Below, one piece after another: positions 16,689 to 25,348 of a DNA stretch of 64,000 bases (position 1 is its first letter; each line of letters opens with the position of its first letter). Below the pieces are notes generated by a model. It saw only the letters and a program-made list of their open reading frames with translations, was not told where the DNA came from and searched no databases. This DNA comes from Pleomorphomonas koreensis DSM 23070. Lineage in GTDB: Bacteria > Pseudomonadota > Alphaproteobacteria > Rhizobiales > Pleomorphomonadaceae. A program made the position numbers and the translations under genes. Where the stretch lies: the NCBI RefSeq assembly GCF_000425185.1, contig NZ_AULH01000007.1:124001-188000 (forward strand), read 5' to 3'.

Positions 16689-17218
16689 AGCGGCGTTCCC
16701 CAGCCGACCGGCGCGCCATCGTCGACGAGACGCCGGCCGAGCGTCAGGTCGGCGGCGGCGATCGCCGGCAGCAGCAGGCCGTTGGCCTCGACGAAGGCGA
16801 CGGTGTCGCCCTTGCCGACGCGGTCGCCCTCGGAAAAGCGCGGCGCGGCGTCGAGCGGATGGCAAAGCCTGACGCGGCCGGGCGATGGCGCGGCGACGAA
16901 GGGCGGCGGCGGTTCGGCCGCCAGCTGTGCGGCTGGCGGCGGTTCGGGCGCCGCGTCCTCCGGGCCGGCAAGGCGGTAGAGCACCGTGCCGCGCGTCACC
17001 AGCGCGCCGTCCTCCGCGGCGATCGCCGCGACGCGGCCGGCGTGGTCGGCCTCGATCGGCGTCAGCATCTTCATCGCTTCGAGGAGGCCGACCGTTTGTC
17101 CTTCCTCCACCAGATCGCCCACCGCGACGAAGGGCGGCGCCTCCGGCGACGGCGAGCGGTAGAAGGTGCCGGTGAGGCCGGCGACGATCGTCTGGCCGGT
17201 GGTCGGCGTGCCGGCCAT
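16673..17218 (-). CDS. Biotin-carboxyl-carrier-like protein with two lipoyl-type domains, second one degenerate
   Basis: 181 residues. Residues about 8-85 form a biotinyl domain with the acceptor lysine Lys50 in GLLEAMKMLTPIEAD. A Pro/Ala linker follows, then a second beta-barrel of the same kind (about 112-180: GDRVGKGDTVAFVEA, then LVDDGAPVGWGTPLYEA) in which the EAMKM site is replaced by EANGLLL, so it cannot be biotinylated. BCCP-like genes commonly travel with pxpABC, often with a biotin carboxylase; no accC-like gene is visible here. The ATG shares one base with the pxpA stop. Whether it carries biotin, and for which enzyme, is open. Confidence 0.8.
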   Translation of the reverse strand: MAGTPTTGQTIVAGLTGTFYRSPSPEAPPFVAVGDLVEEGQTVGLLEAMKMLTPIEADHAGRVAAIAAEDGALVTRGTVLYRLAGPEDAAPEPPPAAQLAAEPPPPFVAAPSPGRVRLCHPLDAAPRFSEGDRVGKGDTVAFVEANGLLLPAIAAADLTLGRRLVDDGAPVGWGTPLYEAR

Positions 17219-18000
17219 CAGGCGGCTCCGGCGAAGGGCGCCAGCGCGATGCCTTCGGCGGCAAGGCGCTCGCGCAGGAGGCGCGCCGTCACCACCGCCG
17301 TCGGGCTGTCGCCGTGGACGCAGATGGAATCGACCGATGTCGGCAGCGCCTTGCCGGCCACCGAGACGATCTCGCCCGTCCGCACCATGCGGCAGGCCCG
17401 CTCCACCGCCTCGGCCGGATCGTGGACGAAGGCGCCGGCCTGGGAACGCGGCATCAGCGAGCCGTCGTCGCGATAGCCGCGGTCGGCGTAGACCTCGGAG
17501 AAGGTGGCAAGACCGGCCTCGCGGGCCAGCCGCTCCTGCGCGCCGTGGGCGATGGCGAGGCAGGCGAGCGCGGCGTCGACGCCCTTGATCGCCCGCACGC
17601 TGGCGGCGGCGACGTCCGGGTCGGCGACGGCGAGGTTGGCGAGCGCGCCATGCAGCTTCACGTATCTGATCGGGTGGCCGGAGAGCGCCGACAGCGCCGC
17701 CGCCGCGCCGATCTGGTAGGCGATCAGCCGCTCGATCTCGCCGGCCGAATAGGGCAGGGCGCGGCGGCCGAAGCCCCAGAGGTCGGGAAAGCCGGGGTGG
17801 GCGCCGACCGCGACGCCGCGCGCCTTGGCGTGGCGGAAGGTCTCGACCATGATCTCGGGATCGCCGGCGTGCAGGCCGCAGGCGACGTTGGCCGAGGTGA
17901 CGACGTCGAGAAGCGCCGCGTCGTCGCCGATGCGGTAGACGCCGAAGCCCTCGCCGAGGTCGGCGTTGAGATCGACGGTGCGGGGAGGGGCTGCTGTCAT
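17218..18000 (-). CDS. pxpA: 5-oxoprolinase subunit PxpA (LamB/YcsF family)
   Basis: 260 residues, full length for the family. Diagnostic segments are DLNADLGEGFGVYRIGDDAALLD at the start, SANVACGLHAGDPEIM, VGAHPGFPDLWGFGRR, YVKLHGAL and SEVYADRGYRDDGSLMPRS. PxpA supplies the catalytic scaffold of the PxpABC 5-oxoprolinase. It is the first gene of a minus-strand unit with the biotinyl-carrier-like gene, convergent with pxpBC, so the enzyme's subunits come from two promoters. Confidence 0.93.
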   Translation of the reverse strand: MTAAPPRTVDLNADLGEGFGVYRIGDDAALLDVVTSANVACGLHAGDPEIMVETFRHAKARGVAVGAHPGFPDLWGFGRRALPYSAGEIERLIAYQIGAAAALSALSGHPIRYVKLHGALANLAVADPDVAAASVRAIKGVDAALACLAIAHGAQERLAREAGLATFSEVYADRGYRDDGSLMPRSQAGAFVHDPAEAVERACRMVRTGEIVSVAGKALPTSVDSICVHGDSPTAVVTARLLRERLAAEGIALAPFAGAA

Positions 18001-18131
18001 CGCGGCGGTCTCCGGTTCATCGCCCCCGAGTATAGAGGCTCGGATGGCGAACGGAAGGCGGCAGAGGCGGCGGCTGGCTTTCGCGCCGGACTATCGATAG
18101 GGTGCGGCGGCGAATCCGCCGGACCGATGCC

Positions 18132-19595
18132 ATGACCACGACGCCCCAATCCGCCGCTCACCTGCTCGGCGAGGACGACAAGACCAAGATCGTCATCACC
18201 GCCCTCCTTTGCATGTTCCTCGCCGCGCTCGACCAGACCATCGTCACGCCGGCCCTGCCGGTGATGGGCGCCTCGCTCGGCGGCGGCGAGTGGGTGTCGT
18301 GGATCGTCTCGGCCTATTTCCTGACGGCGACGGCGGTGACGCCGCTCTACGGCAAGCTCGCCGACCTCAAGGGCCGGCGGCCGGTGCTCTACGCCGGCGT
18401 CGGCATCTTCGTGGCGGGATCGGTGATCTCGGCAGCGGCGCCGTCGATGGCCGTGCTGATCGCCGGCCGCGCCTTGCAGGGCCTCGGCGGCGGCGGGCTG
18501 ATGGCGCTCGTCCAGACCATCATCGGCGACGTGGCGCCGCCGCGCGAACGCGGCAAGTACATGATGTACATCTCGGCCGTCTGGGCGACGTCGAGCGTCG
18601 CCGGGCCGGTGCTCGGCGGTCTCCTCGCCGAATACGTCCACTGGTCGGCGATCTTCTGGCTGAACCTGCCGCTCGGCGCGCTGGCCGTCGGCCTGTCGCT
18701 GAAGCCGCTGTCCCGCCTGCCGGACATCCGCCGCGACCACCGGCTCGACATCGCCGGCGCGCTGGTGATCATGGCGGCGACGCTGCTGTTCCTGCTGCCG
18801 CTGACGCTGGGCGGCCATTCCTATCCCTGGACCTCGCCGCTCGTCCTCGGCATGCTGGCGCTGTCGCTCGCCGCCTTCGCCTTCTTCGCCTGGTACCAGT
18901 TCCAGCCGGCCGAGCCGCTGTTGCCGCCGCGCATCTTCGGCGACCGGGTGATCGCGCTGACCTCGGCCGTCTCCTTTCTGGCCGCCGCCGGCATGTTCGG
19001 CCTGTCGGTCTATTTCCCGGTCTACCTGCAACTGATCGACGGCTTCGGCGCCTCGGCGGCCGGCATCGCGCTGCTCGGCCCGATGATCGGCTCGGTGATC
19101 GGCTCCAACATCTCGGCGCGCATCCTGCGCAAGGCGCCGCATTACAAGCGGCTGCCGGTCGTCGGCAGCCTGTTGTCCGCGCTGGCGCTGGCGGCGGTCG
19201 GCGTCGTTGCCGGCGACGCGCCCTTCTGGGTGATCGAGGCGCTGGCGGTGGTCACCAGCTTCGGCCAGGGCGCGCTGTTCCCGGTGGCCACCGTCATGGT
19301 GCAGAACGCCGCCGATCCGCGCGATCTCGGCACCGCCACCGGCGCCTACACCTTCGTCCGCTCGCTGGGCGCCGTCGTCGCCATCGCCGTGCTGGGCGCC
19401 ATCCTCGGCAGCGCCGGCATCGGCGACCACATCAGCGGCGGCGGGCTGGCGCCGGCGGCGCGGGAGGGCGCCGTCGCCGCCTTCCGCGCCCTGTTCTTCG
19501 CCGCCGCCCTGGCGCAGTTCGTATCGCTCCTGCTGCTTGCCGCCATCGAGGAACGGCCGTTGCGCGGCCGTACGCCGCCGCCCGTTGCCGACTGA
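18132..19595 (+). CDS. DHA2-family MFS drug efflux transporter
   Basis: 487 residues from ATG 18132 (18102 is an in-frame alternative). Fourteen predicted membrane spans. Motif A-like GKLADLKGRRPVLYAGVGIF after span 2, and motif C region SVAGPVLGGLLAEYVHWS in span 5, place it in the EmrB/QacA-type DHA2 group of proton-coupled drug exporters. Substrate cannot be predicted. No adjacent membrane-fusion (EmrA) or TetR regulator gene is visible; a Dabb gene follows after 10 bases. Confidence 0.86.
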   Translation: MTTTPQSAAHLLGEDDKTKIVITALLCMFLAALDQTIVTPALPVMGASLGGGEWVSWIVSAYFLTATAVTPLYGKLADLKGRRPVLYAGVGIFVAGSVISAAAPSMAVLIAGRALQGLGGGGLMALVQTIIGDVAPPRERGKYMMYISAVWATSSVAGPVLGGLLAEYVHWSAIFWLNLPLGALAVGLSLKPLSRLPDIRRDHRLDIAGALVIMAATLLFLLPLTLGGHSYPWTSPLVLGMLALSLAAFAFFAWYQFQPAEPLLPPRIFGDRVIALTSAVSFLAAAGMFGLSVYFPVYLQLIDGFGASAAGIALLGPMIGSVIGSNISARILRKAPHYKRLPVVGSLLSALALAAVGVVAGDAPFWVIEALAVVTSFGQGALFPVATVMVQNAADPRDLGTATGAYTFVRSLGAVVAIAVLGAILGSAGIGDHISGGGLAPAAREGAVAAFRALFFAAALAQFVSLLLLAAIEERPLRGRTPPPVAD

Positions 19596-19605
19596 GGACT
19601 GACCC

Positions 19606-19914
19606 ATGATCCTGCATTGCGTGTTCCTGAAAATGCCGGCCGCGGCGACGACGGCCGACGTCCTGAAGCTCTATGGCGCCGTGGCGGCGCTGAAGCCGAT
19701 CATCCCCGGCATGCTCGACTTCAAGGCCGGGCCGAACGTGTCGCCGGAAGGGCTCGACCGCGGCTTCCACCACGGCTTCGTCGTCACCTTCGACGACGAG
19801 GCGGCGCGCGACGCCTACCTGATCCATCCCGAGCACGTGAAGGTCGGCAACCGGATCGTGGCGGCGACCGACGGCGGGCTCGAGGGCATTCTGGTCTACG
19901 ATCTCTCCGTCTGA
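19606..19914 (+). CDS. Dabb (stress-responsive alpha/beta barrel) domain protein
   Basis: 102 residues, the full length of a single Dabb dimeric ferredoxin-like domain. The start is MILHCVFLKMPA; conserved features include the central PGMLDFKAGPNVSPEGLDRGF block, HHGFVVTFDDEAARDAYLIHPEH and the final ILVYDLSV strand. GAGG lies upstream of the ATG. Function in this family varies and is often unknown. Close spacing to the MFS gene suggests a shared transcript. Confidence 0.85.
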   Translation: MILHCVFLKMPAAATTADVLKLYGAVAALKPIIPGMLDFKAGPNVSPEGLDRGFHHGFVVTFDDEAARDAYLIHPEHVKVGNRIVAATDGGLEGILVYDLSV

Positions 19915-19938
19915 GCGATCGACCGCAAATTTCCCTCC

Positions 19939-19955
19939 GGCGCCTGTCTGGCGCC
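19939..19955 (+). terminator. Possible terminator hairpin after the MFS-Dabb unit
   Basis: GGCGCC (19939-19944), loop TGTCT, GGCGCC (19950-19955), followed by the T-rich ACTTTCTCCC. Short stem and a poor T-tract make it a weak candidate. The remaining 200 bases before otsB show no convincing promoter or gene. Confidence 0.4.
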
Positions 19956-20164
19956 ACTTTCTCCCGTTCCGGGGCTCGAAAGCCGAGCCAGCCGACTCGC
20001 CGGGCGAATTTCAGAAACCGTCCCCAAAAGGCGGCTTTCATATCGATTCAAGGCTTGGGGCATTGTCGGATCGCGGCGATGGCTGTAGAGGCTAGGGATG
20101 CTGCGGACGATACTTTCGTCTTAGCGGCAATCTCTTTCTTGTTTCCGACCGCAGGCCCGTACCC

Positions 20165-20917
20165 TTGATCGACCCGACCGACCTCGCCGCCCGTCTGCCC
20201 GCCCCCGATCGTCTTGCGCTGTTCCTCGACGTCGACGGCACGCTGATCGGCCCAACCTATGCCGACCGCGAGCGCGGCATCGCCGCCGAGCGCATCGCCT
20301 TCCTCGGCCGCCTTTACGACCGGCTCGGCGGGGCGATGGCCATCGTCAGCGGCCGCTCGGTCGAGACGGTCGATCCGATGTTCAAGCCGTTGATCCTGCC
20401 GGTGGCCGCCTTGCAGGGCGCCGACCGGCGCTTCCCCGACGGCCGCCGCTTCACGCCGGTGCAGACGCCCGAGGAGCGGCGAGCGCTCGACGACATCGCC
20501 TCGGCGGTGGCCGACGCCTATCCCACCATGGACATCCAGTGGAAGATCGGCGCGCTGGCCATCGTCTACAACGAGGGCGACCCTCTGGCCGACGGCGTGG
20601 CGGCGCTGGCCGAGCGGCACGCCAGCGGCCACGTGTCGGTGATCCCCGGCCGCGTGTCGATCGACGTGGTGCCGCGAGGGGCGAACAAGGGCTCCGGCCT
20701 CACCTTCCTGATGGAGCACACGCCCTTCCTCGGCCGCGTTCCGGTGCATGTCGGCGACGACGTGCCCGACGAGTCCGGCTTCGCCGCGGCGCACAGGCTC
20801 GGCGGCTTCGGTATCGGTATCGGCCTGAAGGCGAGAGGCGCCGATTTCCGCCTTGCCGACCACGAGGCGACCTGGGCCATGCTCACCGCCTATGCGGCGC
20901 GCCATCCGGGTGCCTGA
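20165..20917 (+). CDS. otsB: Trehalose-6-phosphate phosphatase
   Basis: 250 residues, read from a TTG start because no ATG precedes the conserved region. HAD-superfamily motifs are in order: LFLDVDGTLIGPTYA (catalytic Asp pair, about 18-32), AIVSGRSVETVDPM, KGSGLTFLMEH and HVGDDVPDESGFAAAH with the metal-binding aspartates. It removes phosphate from trehalose-6-phosphate to give trehalose, an osmo- and desiccation protectant. otsA is not nearby. Confidence 0.9.
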   Translation: MIDPTDLAARLPAPDRLALFLDVDGTLIGPTYADRERGIAAERIAFLGRLYDRLGGAMAIVSGRSVETVDPMFKPLILPVAALQGADRRFPDGRRFTPVQTPEERRALDDIASAVADAYPTMDIQWKIGALAIVYNEGDPLADGVAALAERHASGHVSVIPGRVSIDVVPRGANKGSGLTFLMEHTPFLGRVPVHVGDDVPDESGFAAAHRLGGFGIGIGLKARGADFRLADHEATWAMLTAYAARHPGA

Positions 20918-20932
20918 GCCTCAGCCCGAGCC

Positions 20933-21757
20933 TCAGCCGATGGCGATGCGGAGGTAGGTGGTGTCGTCGAAATAGTCGCGGCCCGGCATGAACGGCCGCG
21001 AGCCGGTGGCAAGCTCCACCATCAGCGGGTCGTTCTCCCTGACATGGGCGATCTCCGCGAGACCCTCGGCCAGCGTTGCCGGCGGCGACAGGAAGCCGTC
21101 GCTGGCCAGCACGATCTCACGGGCGCCAGCCGCCGGGATCACCTCGATGAAACGATCGGGCACCGGCGTGCCGGCAAGGCCGCCGTAGGCGAGCGGATCG
21201 TCGCTGTCGAGGTTGAGAAAGGCGTGCTGGGCGATGACCAGCGGCCGGAACGGCTGCTCCATGGTCGGCACCCGCCGTTCGGCGTCGAGGCTGGTGAGGC
21301 CGAGCCGGAGCCGCGCCCTGATCACCGCGCAGCGGAACTCATAGCCGATGCGGTCGATCTCCTTGCCGCCGTAATAGGCCCGGTCGTCGATGCGGACGTG
21401 GCAGTCGCCGACCCGCCAGACCTCGTTGCGGGCGCGCGACCAGACGGCGGCCACCGCCGAGGGGCGCATCTCCGTCTTGTCCGGCCATGCGCCGATCGCC
21501 GCGGCGACGGCCGCCGTGGCGCGGTCGACGAAATCGCGGGCGATGGCGTCGGGTGGCAGTGCCTTGACGGCGGCTTCCACCGCCTCGGCGGCGACGATGC
21601 CGCCCGGCCGGCCGCCGATCGGGCCGGAGGAGGTGGCGCCGTCGATGACCGCGGCGAAGTCGTCGGTGACGACCAGCCGATCCTCCTTCTTCGCCTCCGA
21701 CTCCTTGCCGGTGGCGCAGAGGCTTTCGACCACGCGGAAGGGACGCAGGGCGGTCAT
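20933..21757 (-). CDS. PP2C-like phosphatase-fold protein
   Basis: 274 residues. VVTDDFAAVIDGATSSGPIGG has the DGxT/S pattern of the first metal-binding motif of PP2C (PPM) phosphatases. VWRVGDCHVRIDDRAYYGGKEID and EIVLASDGFLSPPATLAEGLA match the GDxR-like and LASDG motifs, with the terminal aspartates near YFDDTTYLRIAIG. Some of the canonical residues look replaced, so activity is uncertain. Stands alone; convergent with otsB. Confidence 0.65.
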   Translation of the reverse strand: MTALRPFRVVESLCATGKESEAKKEDRLVVTDDFAAVIDGATSSGPIGGRPGGIVAAEAVEAAVKALPPDAIARDFVDRATAAVAAAIGAWPDKTEMRPSAVAAVWSRARNEVWRVGDCHVRIDDRAYYGGKEIDRIGYEFRCAVIRARLRLGLTSLDAERRVPTMEQPFRPLVIAQHAFLNLDSDDPLAYGGLAGTPVPDRFIEVIPAAGAREIVLASDGFLSPPATLAEGLAEIAHVRENDPLMVELATGSRPFMPGRDYFDDTTYLRIAIG

Positions 21758-21828
21758 GGGAGTCTCCGGCTCAAGTCGTTTCCTCGCGCATCCGCTTGTC
21801 CAGAAAGTCTGCGACTTTTGGGCGGATG

Positions 21829-22755
21829 CTAGTCGGCCCGTCCGCTGATCTTCGGCAGGTAGTCGCCGCCATGCTCGACCCAGAAGCGGTACATTGCCTC
21901 GGCCGACGGCAGCAGCCGCTTGTCGGTGCGGCGGACGACGTGCCAGGTCTTGATCAGCGGCAGGCCGACCACGTCCATGATCACCAGACGACCGGCCTCG
22001 ACCTCGGCGGCGACGGTGTGCGAGGAGATGAAGGAGATGCCGAGCCCGGCCATCACCGCCTGCTTGATGGTCTCGTTGGAACCCATCTCGAATTCGCGCA
22101 CGTCGCGGCCGCCGTCGTGCTGGCTCATCAACTGGGCGAAGGAGTTGCGGGTGCCGGAATTGGCCTCGCGCACCAGGAAGGTCTCGCCCATCAGCGCCTC
22201 GATGGGGATATTGCGCTCACGGGCCAGCGGATGGTCGGGCGCGCAGATGATCACCTGCGGATGCTTGCCGATCGCCTTGGCCTCGACGTCGAAATCGCTC
22301 GGCGGCCGGCCCATGACGGCGAGGTCGACCTCGTAGTTCCGGAGCCTGAGGATGGTCTCGTCGCGGTTGCCGACGATGAAGTCGATGTCCACCTTCGGCC
22401 GTTCCTTGCGGAAGGCGGCCAGCACGGTCGGCGCGAAATAGCGGGCGGTGGAGACGACGCCGACGGCGACGCGGCCCGAGCCGGCCTCGCGCATCTCGGC
22501 CAGCGCGCCGGAGCATTCGTTGAGCAGCGCCTCGATGCGGTCGAGCGTGCCGGCGATCTCCTGGCCGGCCGAGGTGGCGATGAAGCGGTCGCCGACGCGT
22601 TCGAGCAGCGGCAGGCCGACCAGATCTTCCAGCGCCTTGACCTGGGCGGTGATGGCCGGCGGCGTGACGTTCATCGCCGACGAAGCGGCGGTGACGGTCC
22701 CGGTCTTGATGACGGCCGACAGGAACCGCAGCTGCTTCAGGGTGGTGTGGCGCAT
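21829..22755 (-). CDS. cbbR: CbbR-type LysR-family transcriptional regulator
   Basis: 308 residues from ATG 22755. The open frame extends further upstream (to 23667), but that part only shadows rpe on the other strand. The N-terminal helix-turn-helix (TLKQLRFLSAVIKTGTVTAA, MNVTPPAITAQVKALEDLVG) and the effector domain pattern (VGVVSTARYFAPTVLAAFRK, NRDETILRLRNYEVDLAVMG) are those of CbbR regulators of Calvin-cycle operons. It is divergent from rpe-gph-cbbY, the classical arrangement for LysR control of the neighbouring operon. Identity as CbbR rests on sequence pattern plus neighbours. Confidence 0.82.
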   Translation of the reverse strand: MRHTTLKQLRFLSAVIKTGTVTAASSAMNVTPPAITAQVKALEDLVGLPLLERVGDRFIATSAGQEIAGTLDRIEALLNECSGALAEMREAGSGRVAVGVVSTARYFAPTVLAAFRKERPKVDIDFIVGNRDETILRLRNYEVDLAVMGRPPSDFDVEAKAIGKHPQVIICAPDHPLARERNIPIEALMGETFLVREANSGTRNSFAQLMSQHDGGRDVREFEMGSNETIKQAVMAGLGISFISSHTVAAEVEAGRLVIMDVVGLPLIKTWHVVRRTDKRLLPSAEAMYRFWVEHGGDYLPKISGRAD

Positions 22756-23059
22756 GCTCGGCGTCCCGTCTCTTTCTCCGGACTCACGAATGGTCTTCCC
22801 GGGTCTTCCGGAGCTTACCGCAAGCCTTGGCCGGATTCCATTTGCCGGCCGCCGTTTTGGCGGTTGTCCCGAGGAAAACGGCGGTGGTGCCCTGGTTGCG
22901 CGGCGAAAGCGACGACATCGTGGCCGGCGGCTGGCTTGATCGATTACGTCCGGGCGGCCACATGCTTTTTGGCCAGCGTCGAGAATCGGCATTAGCGCTC
23001 GGCGGCGTCTTGCTTTATGAATTTCCGACCCCTGAACCTCATCGCCGGAACGCCCCTTC
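22756..23059. promoter_or_regulatory. Divergent cbbR / rpe promoter region with a 10-base inverted repeat
   Basis: The 304 bases hold no gene. CCGCCGTTTT (22849-22858) is repeated in inverted orientation as AAAACGGCGG (22875-22884) with a 16-base spacer, a candidate regulator-binding palindrome or hairpin. I could not identify a clear T-N11-A LysR core or a confident -35/-10 pair for rpe. Confidence 0.45.
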
Positions 23060-23716
23060 ATGACCGTCAAGATCGCCCCGTCCGTGCTGTCGTCGGATTT
23101 CTCGCGCCTCGGCGCCGAGCTTGCCGCCGTCGAGGCGGCCGGCGGCGACTGGATCCACATCGACATCATGGACGGCCATTTCGTGCCCAACATCACCTTC
23201 GGTCCCTCGGTGGTGAAAGCGATGCGGCCGCACACCAAACTGCCGTTCGACGTGCACCTGATGATCGAGCCGGCCGATCCGTTCATCGGCGCCTTCGCCG
23301 AGGCCGGCGCCGACCTGATCTCCGTGCATGTCGAGGGCGGGCCGCACGTCCACCGCTCGCTGCAGGTGATCCGCTCGCTCGGCAAGAAGGCCGGCGTGGT
23401 GCTCAACCCCGGCACCGACATCGGCGGCCTCGAATACATGCTCGACGAGATCGACCTCGTGCTGGTGATGACCGTCAACCCCGGCTTCGGCGGCCAGGCG
23501 TTCATCCCGGCCGTGGTCGAGAAGGTGAAGAAGGTGAAGGCGCTCACCGGCGACCGGCCCATCCACATCGAGATCGACGGCGGCGTCTCCACCGCCAACG
23601 CCGGCCTGCTCGCCCGCGCCGGCGCCGACGTGCTGGTGGCCGGCACGTCGGTGTTCAAGGGCGGCACCGAGGCCGACTACCGCCGCAACATCCAAGCCCT
23701 GAGGGACAGCCTATGA
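23060..23716 (+). CDS. rpe: Ribulose-phosphate 3-epimerase
   Basis: 218 residues, full-length TIM barrel. Active-site motifs are in order: IAPSVLSSDFSRLGAEL, HIDIMDGHFVPNITFG (metal-binding His/Asp), DVHLMIEP, VMTVNPGFGGQAFIP and EIDGGVSTANAG. It interconverts D-ribulose 5-phosphate and D-xylulose 5-phosphate in the pentose phosphate and Calvin cycles. Followed by gph with a four-base overlap, so it leads an rpe-gph-cbbY operon. Confidence 0.95.
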   Translation: MTVKIAPSVLSSDFSRLGAELAAVEAAGGDWIHIDIMDGHFVPNITFGPSVVKAMRPHTKLPFDVHLMIEPADPFIGAFAEAGADLISVHVEGGPHVHRSLQVIRSLGKKAGVVLNPGTDIGGLEYMLDEIDLVLVMTVNPGFGGQAFIPAVVEKVKKVKALTGDRPIHIEIDGGVSTANAGLLARAGADVLVAGTSVFKGGTEADYRRNIQALRDSL

Positions 23717-24384
23717 ACCATCCCATCCGCGCCCTGGTCTTCGACCTCGACGGCACGCTGGTCGACAGCCTGCCCGACCTCACCGAGGCAGTGAACGATC
23801 TGATGGCGGCGAACGGCCTCGGCCCTCACCCCGAGAGCGCCGTGTCGGCGATGGTCGGCAAGGGCGTGCCGGTGCTGGTGCAGAAGGCCTTCGACGCGCA
23901 CGGCGTCATCGTGGCCGGCGAGGCGCTGGCCGCCCAGGTCAAGACCTATCTCGGCTTCTACGAGCCGCGCGCCACCCGCCTTACCCGCCTCTACCCGCAC
24001 GTGGCGGAAATGGTGGGCAAGCTGTCCGGGGCCGGCTACCGGCTGGCCGTCTGCACCAACAAGCCGACGGCGGTGTCGCGTGAGATCGTCGACAGCCTCG
24101 GCATCGGCGCCGAGATCGACGTGGTGGTCGGCGGCGACAGCGGCGTCGCCGCCAAGCCGGCGCCCGACATGCTGTGGCTGGTGGCCGAGCGGCTCGGCCT
24201 GCCGAAGGAGCAGTTGCTGTTCGTCGGCGACAGCGCCAACGACGTTGCCTCGGCGCGGTCGGCCGACATCCGCGTGGCGCTGGTGCGCTACGGCTACACC
24301 GAGGTTCCCGCCGACGAACTCAAGGCCGATTTCGTGATGGACGATTTCCGCGGCCTGCCGGCGGTGCTGGAGAAGCTCGGCTAG
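23713..24384 (+). CDS. gph: Phosphoglycolate phosphatase
   Basis: 223 residues, starting in the stop codon of rpe (ATGA). HAD motifs: VFDLDGTLVDSLPDL (nucleophile Asp and acid Asp), the C1 cap with VGKGVPVLVQKAF, the threonine in LAVCTNKPTAVSREI, the lysine in GVAAKPAPDMLWLV and FVGDSANDVASARSADI. It hydrolyses 2-phosphoglycolate, the product of RuBisCO oxygenation or DNA 3'-end repair. In cbb operons the same enzyme is called CbbZ. Followed by cbbY after nine bases. Confidence 0.93.
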   Translation: MNHPIRALVFDLDGTLVDSLPDLTEAVNDLMAANGLGPHPESAVSAMVGKGVPVLVQKAFDAHGVIVAGEALAAQVKTYLGFYEPRATRLTRLYPHVAEMVGKLSGAGYRLAVCTNKPTAVSREIVDSLGIGAEIDVVVGGDSGVAAKPAPDMLWLVAERLGLPKEQLLFVGDSANDVASARSADIRVALVRYGYTEVPADELKADFVMDDFRGLPAVLEKLG

Positions 24385-24393
24385 GGAGATCCG

Positions 24394-25200
24394 ATGGCAC
24401 CGGTCAAGGCGCTGATCTTCGACGTCGACGGCACGCTGGCGGAAACCGAGGAGGTTCACCGCCTGGCCTTCAACCGCGCCTTCGCCGACGCCGGCCTGCC
24501 CTGGGTGTGGGAGCCGGACTTCTACGGCGAGTTGCTCGCCGTGCACGGCGGCCGGGCGCGGCTCGAACATTTCATCGAGCATTATGCGCCGCCGATGGCC
24601 GAGGAGGGGCGGCGCAAGGTTGCCGAGCTGCACGCCGCCAAGACGCGCCTGTTCGCCAAGCTGGTCGATCGCCGGCTGGCCCGACCGCGGCCGGGCATCG
24701 AACGGCTGTTCGACGATGCCCGCTCGCAAGGGCTCGCGGTGGTGCTGGCCACCACGTCGAGCGTGGAGAATGCCGAGGCGCTGATTCTCGCCAACTTCGG
24801 GCTCGACGGCCTGGAGAAGATCACCGCCATCGTCGGCGGAGCCGGCACGGTGGCGCCGAAGCCGGCGCCCGACGTCTATCTCGCGGCGCTCGATCGGCTC
24901 GGCCTTTCGGCCCGCGCGGCCATCGTGTTCGAGGACAACGGACCGGGCCTTGCCGCGGCCACGGCGGCCGGCATCCGCACCATCGTCACGCCCAGCCGCT
25001 ATGCCGGTGGTGACGATTTCAGCACCGCCTTCGCCGTGCTGTCGCATCTCGGCGATACGTTCGAGCCCTACCAGCACATCGCCGGCGTCGGCGACGAGGG
25101 GGGCACCGACATGGTGACCGTCGCCGCCCTCCAGCGCTGGGTGGACGACGACGACGACATGCTCGGCCTGCTGACCATCGGCGGCAAGCCGGTGTATTGA
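24394..25200 (+). CDS. cbbY: HAD-family phosphatase CbbY
   Basis: 268 residues. HAD motifs IFDVDGTLAETEEVHRLAFNRAF (catalytic aspartates), VVLATTSSVENAEALI, VAPKPAPDVYLAALDRLG and VFEDNGPGLAAATAAG are present. The W-containing cap start AGLPWVWEPDFYGELLAVHGG is typical of CbbY, a xylulose-1,5-bisphosphate phosphatase that removes a RuBisCO inhibitor in autotrophs. The C-terminal tail beyond the core (about 210-268) is also usual for CbbY. Last gene of the rpe operon, with a terminator-like hairpin 105 bases downstream. Confidence 0.85.
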   Translation: MAPVKALIFDVDGTLAETEEVHRLAFNRAFADAGLPWVWEPDFYGELLAVHGGRARLEHFIEHYAPPMAEEGRRKVAELHAAKTRLFAKLVDRRLARPRPGIERLFDDARSQGLAVVLATTSSVENAEALILANFGLDGLEKITAIVGGAGTVAPKPAPDVYLAALDRLGLSARAAIVFEDNGPGLAAATAAGIRTIVTPSRYAGGDDFSTAFAVLSHLGDTFEPYQHIAGVGDEGGTDMVTVAALQRWVDDDDDMLGLLTIGGKPVY

Positions 25201-25304
25201 CCGGGCGGCCTGTCTCCGCCTGCGCGGGGATAGCAAATTTATATAAATAAAACAGATATATAGCTTGTCATCCTCCCCGGAGGCGCAAGACCTCGGGCAG
25301 GATA

Positions 25305-25335
25305 AGGCGGGAGATCCGTACAGGTCGTCCCGCCT
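25305..25335. terminator. Terminator hairpin between cbbY and the Lrp-family gene
   Basis: AGGCGGGA (25305-25312) pairs perfectly with TCCCGCCT (25328-25335). The plus-strand side continues CAATCAAAGCCTTTT. It lies between two convergent genes and could serve both. Confidence 0.6.
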
Positions 25336-25348
25336 CAATCAAAGCCTT

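Noticed and set aside
15581-17476. Long plus- and minus-strand frames through the pxp region (559-631 codons)
   Set aside because: They run antisense or out of frame to pxpB, pxpC, the biotinyl-carrier gene and pxpA, whose conserved motifs and ATGA couplings are clear.
22756-23667. N-terminal extension of the LysR open frame to 612 codons
   Set aside because: The extension lies opposite rpe, has no homology pattern, and the conserved LysR start at 22755 with MRHTTLKQL explains the gene.
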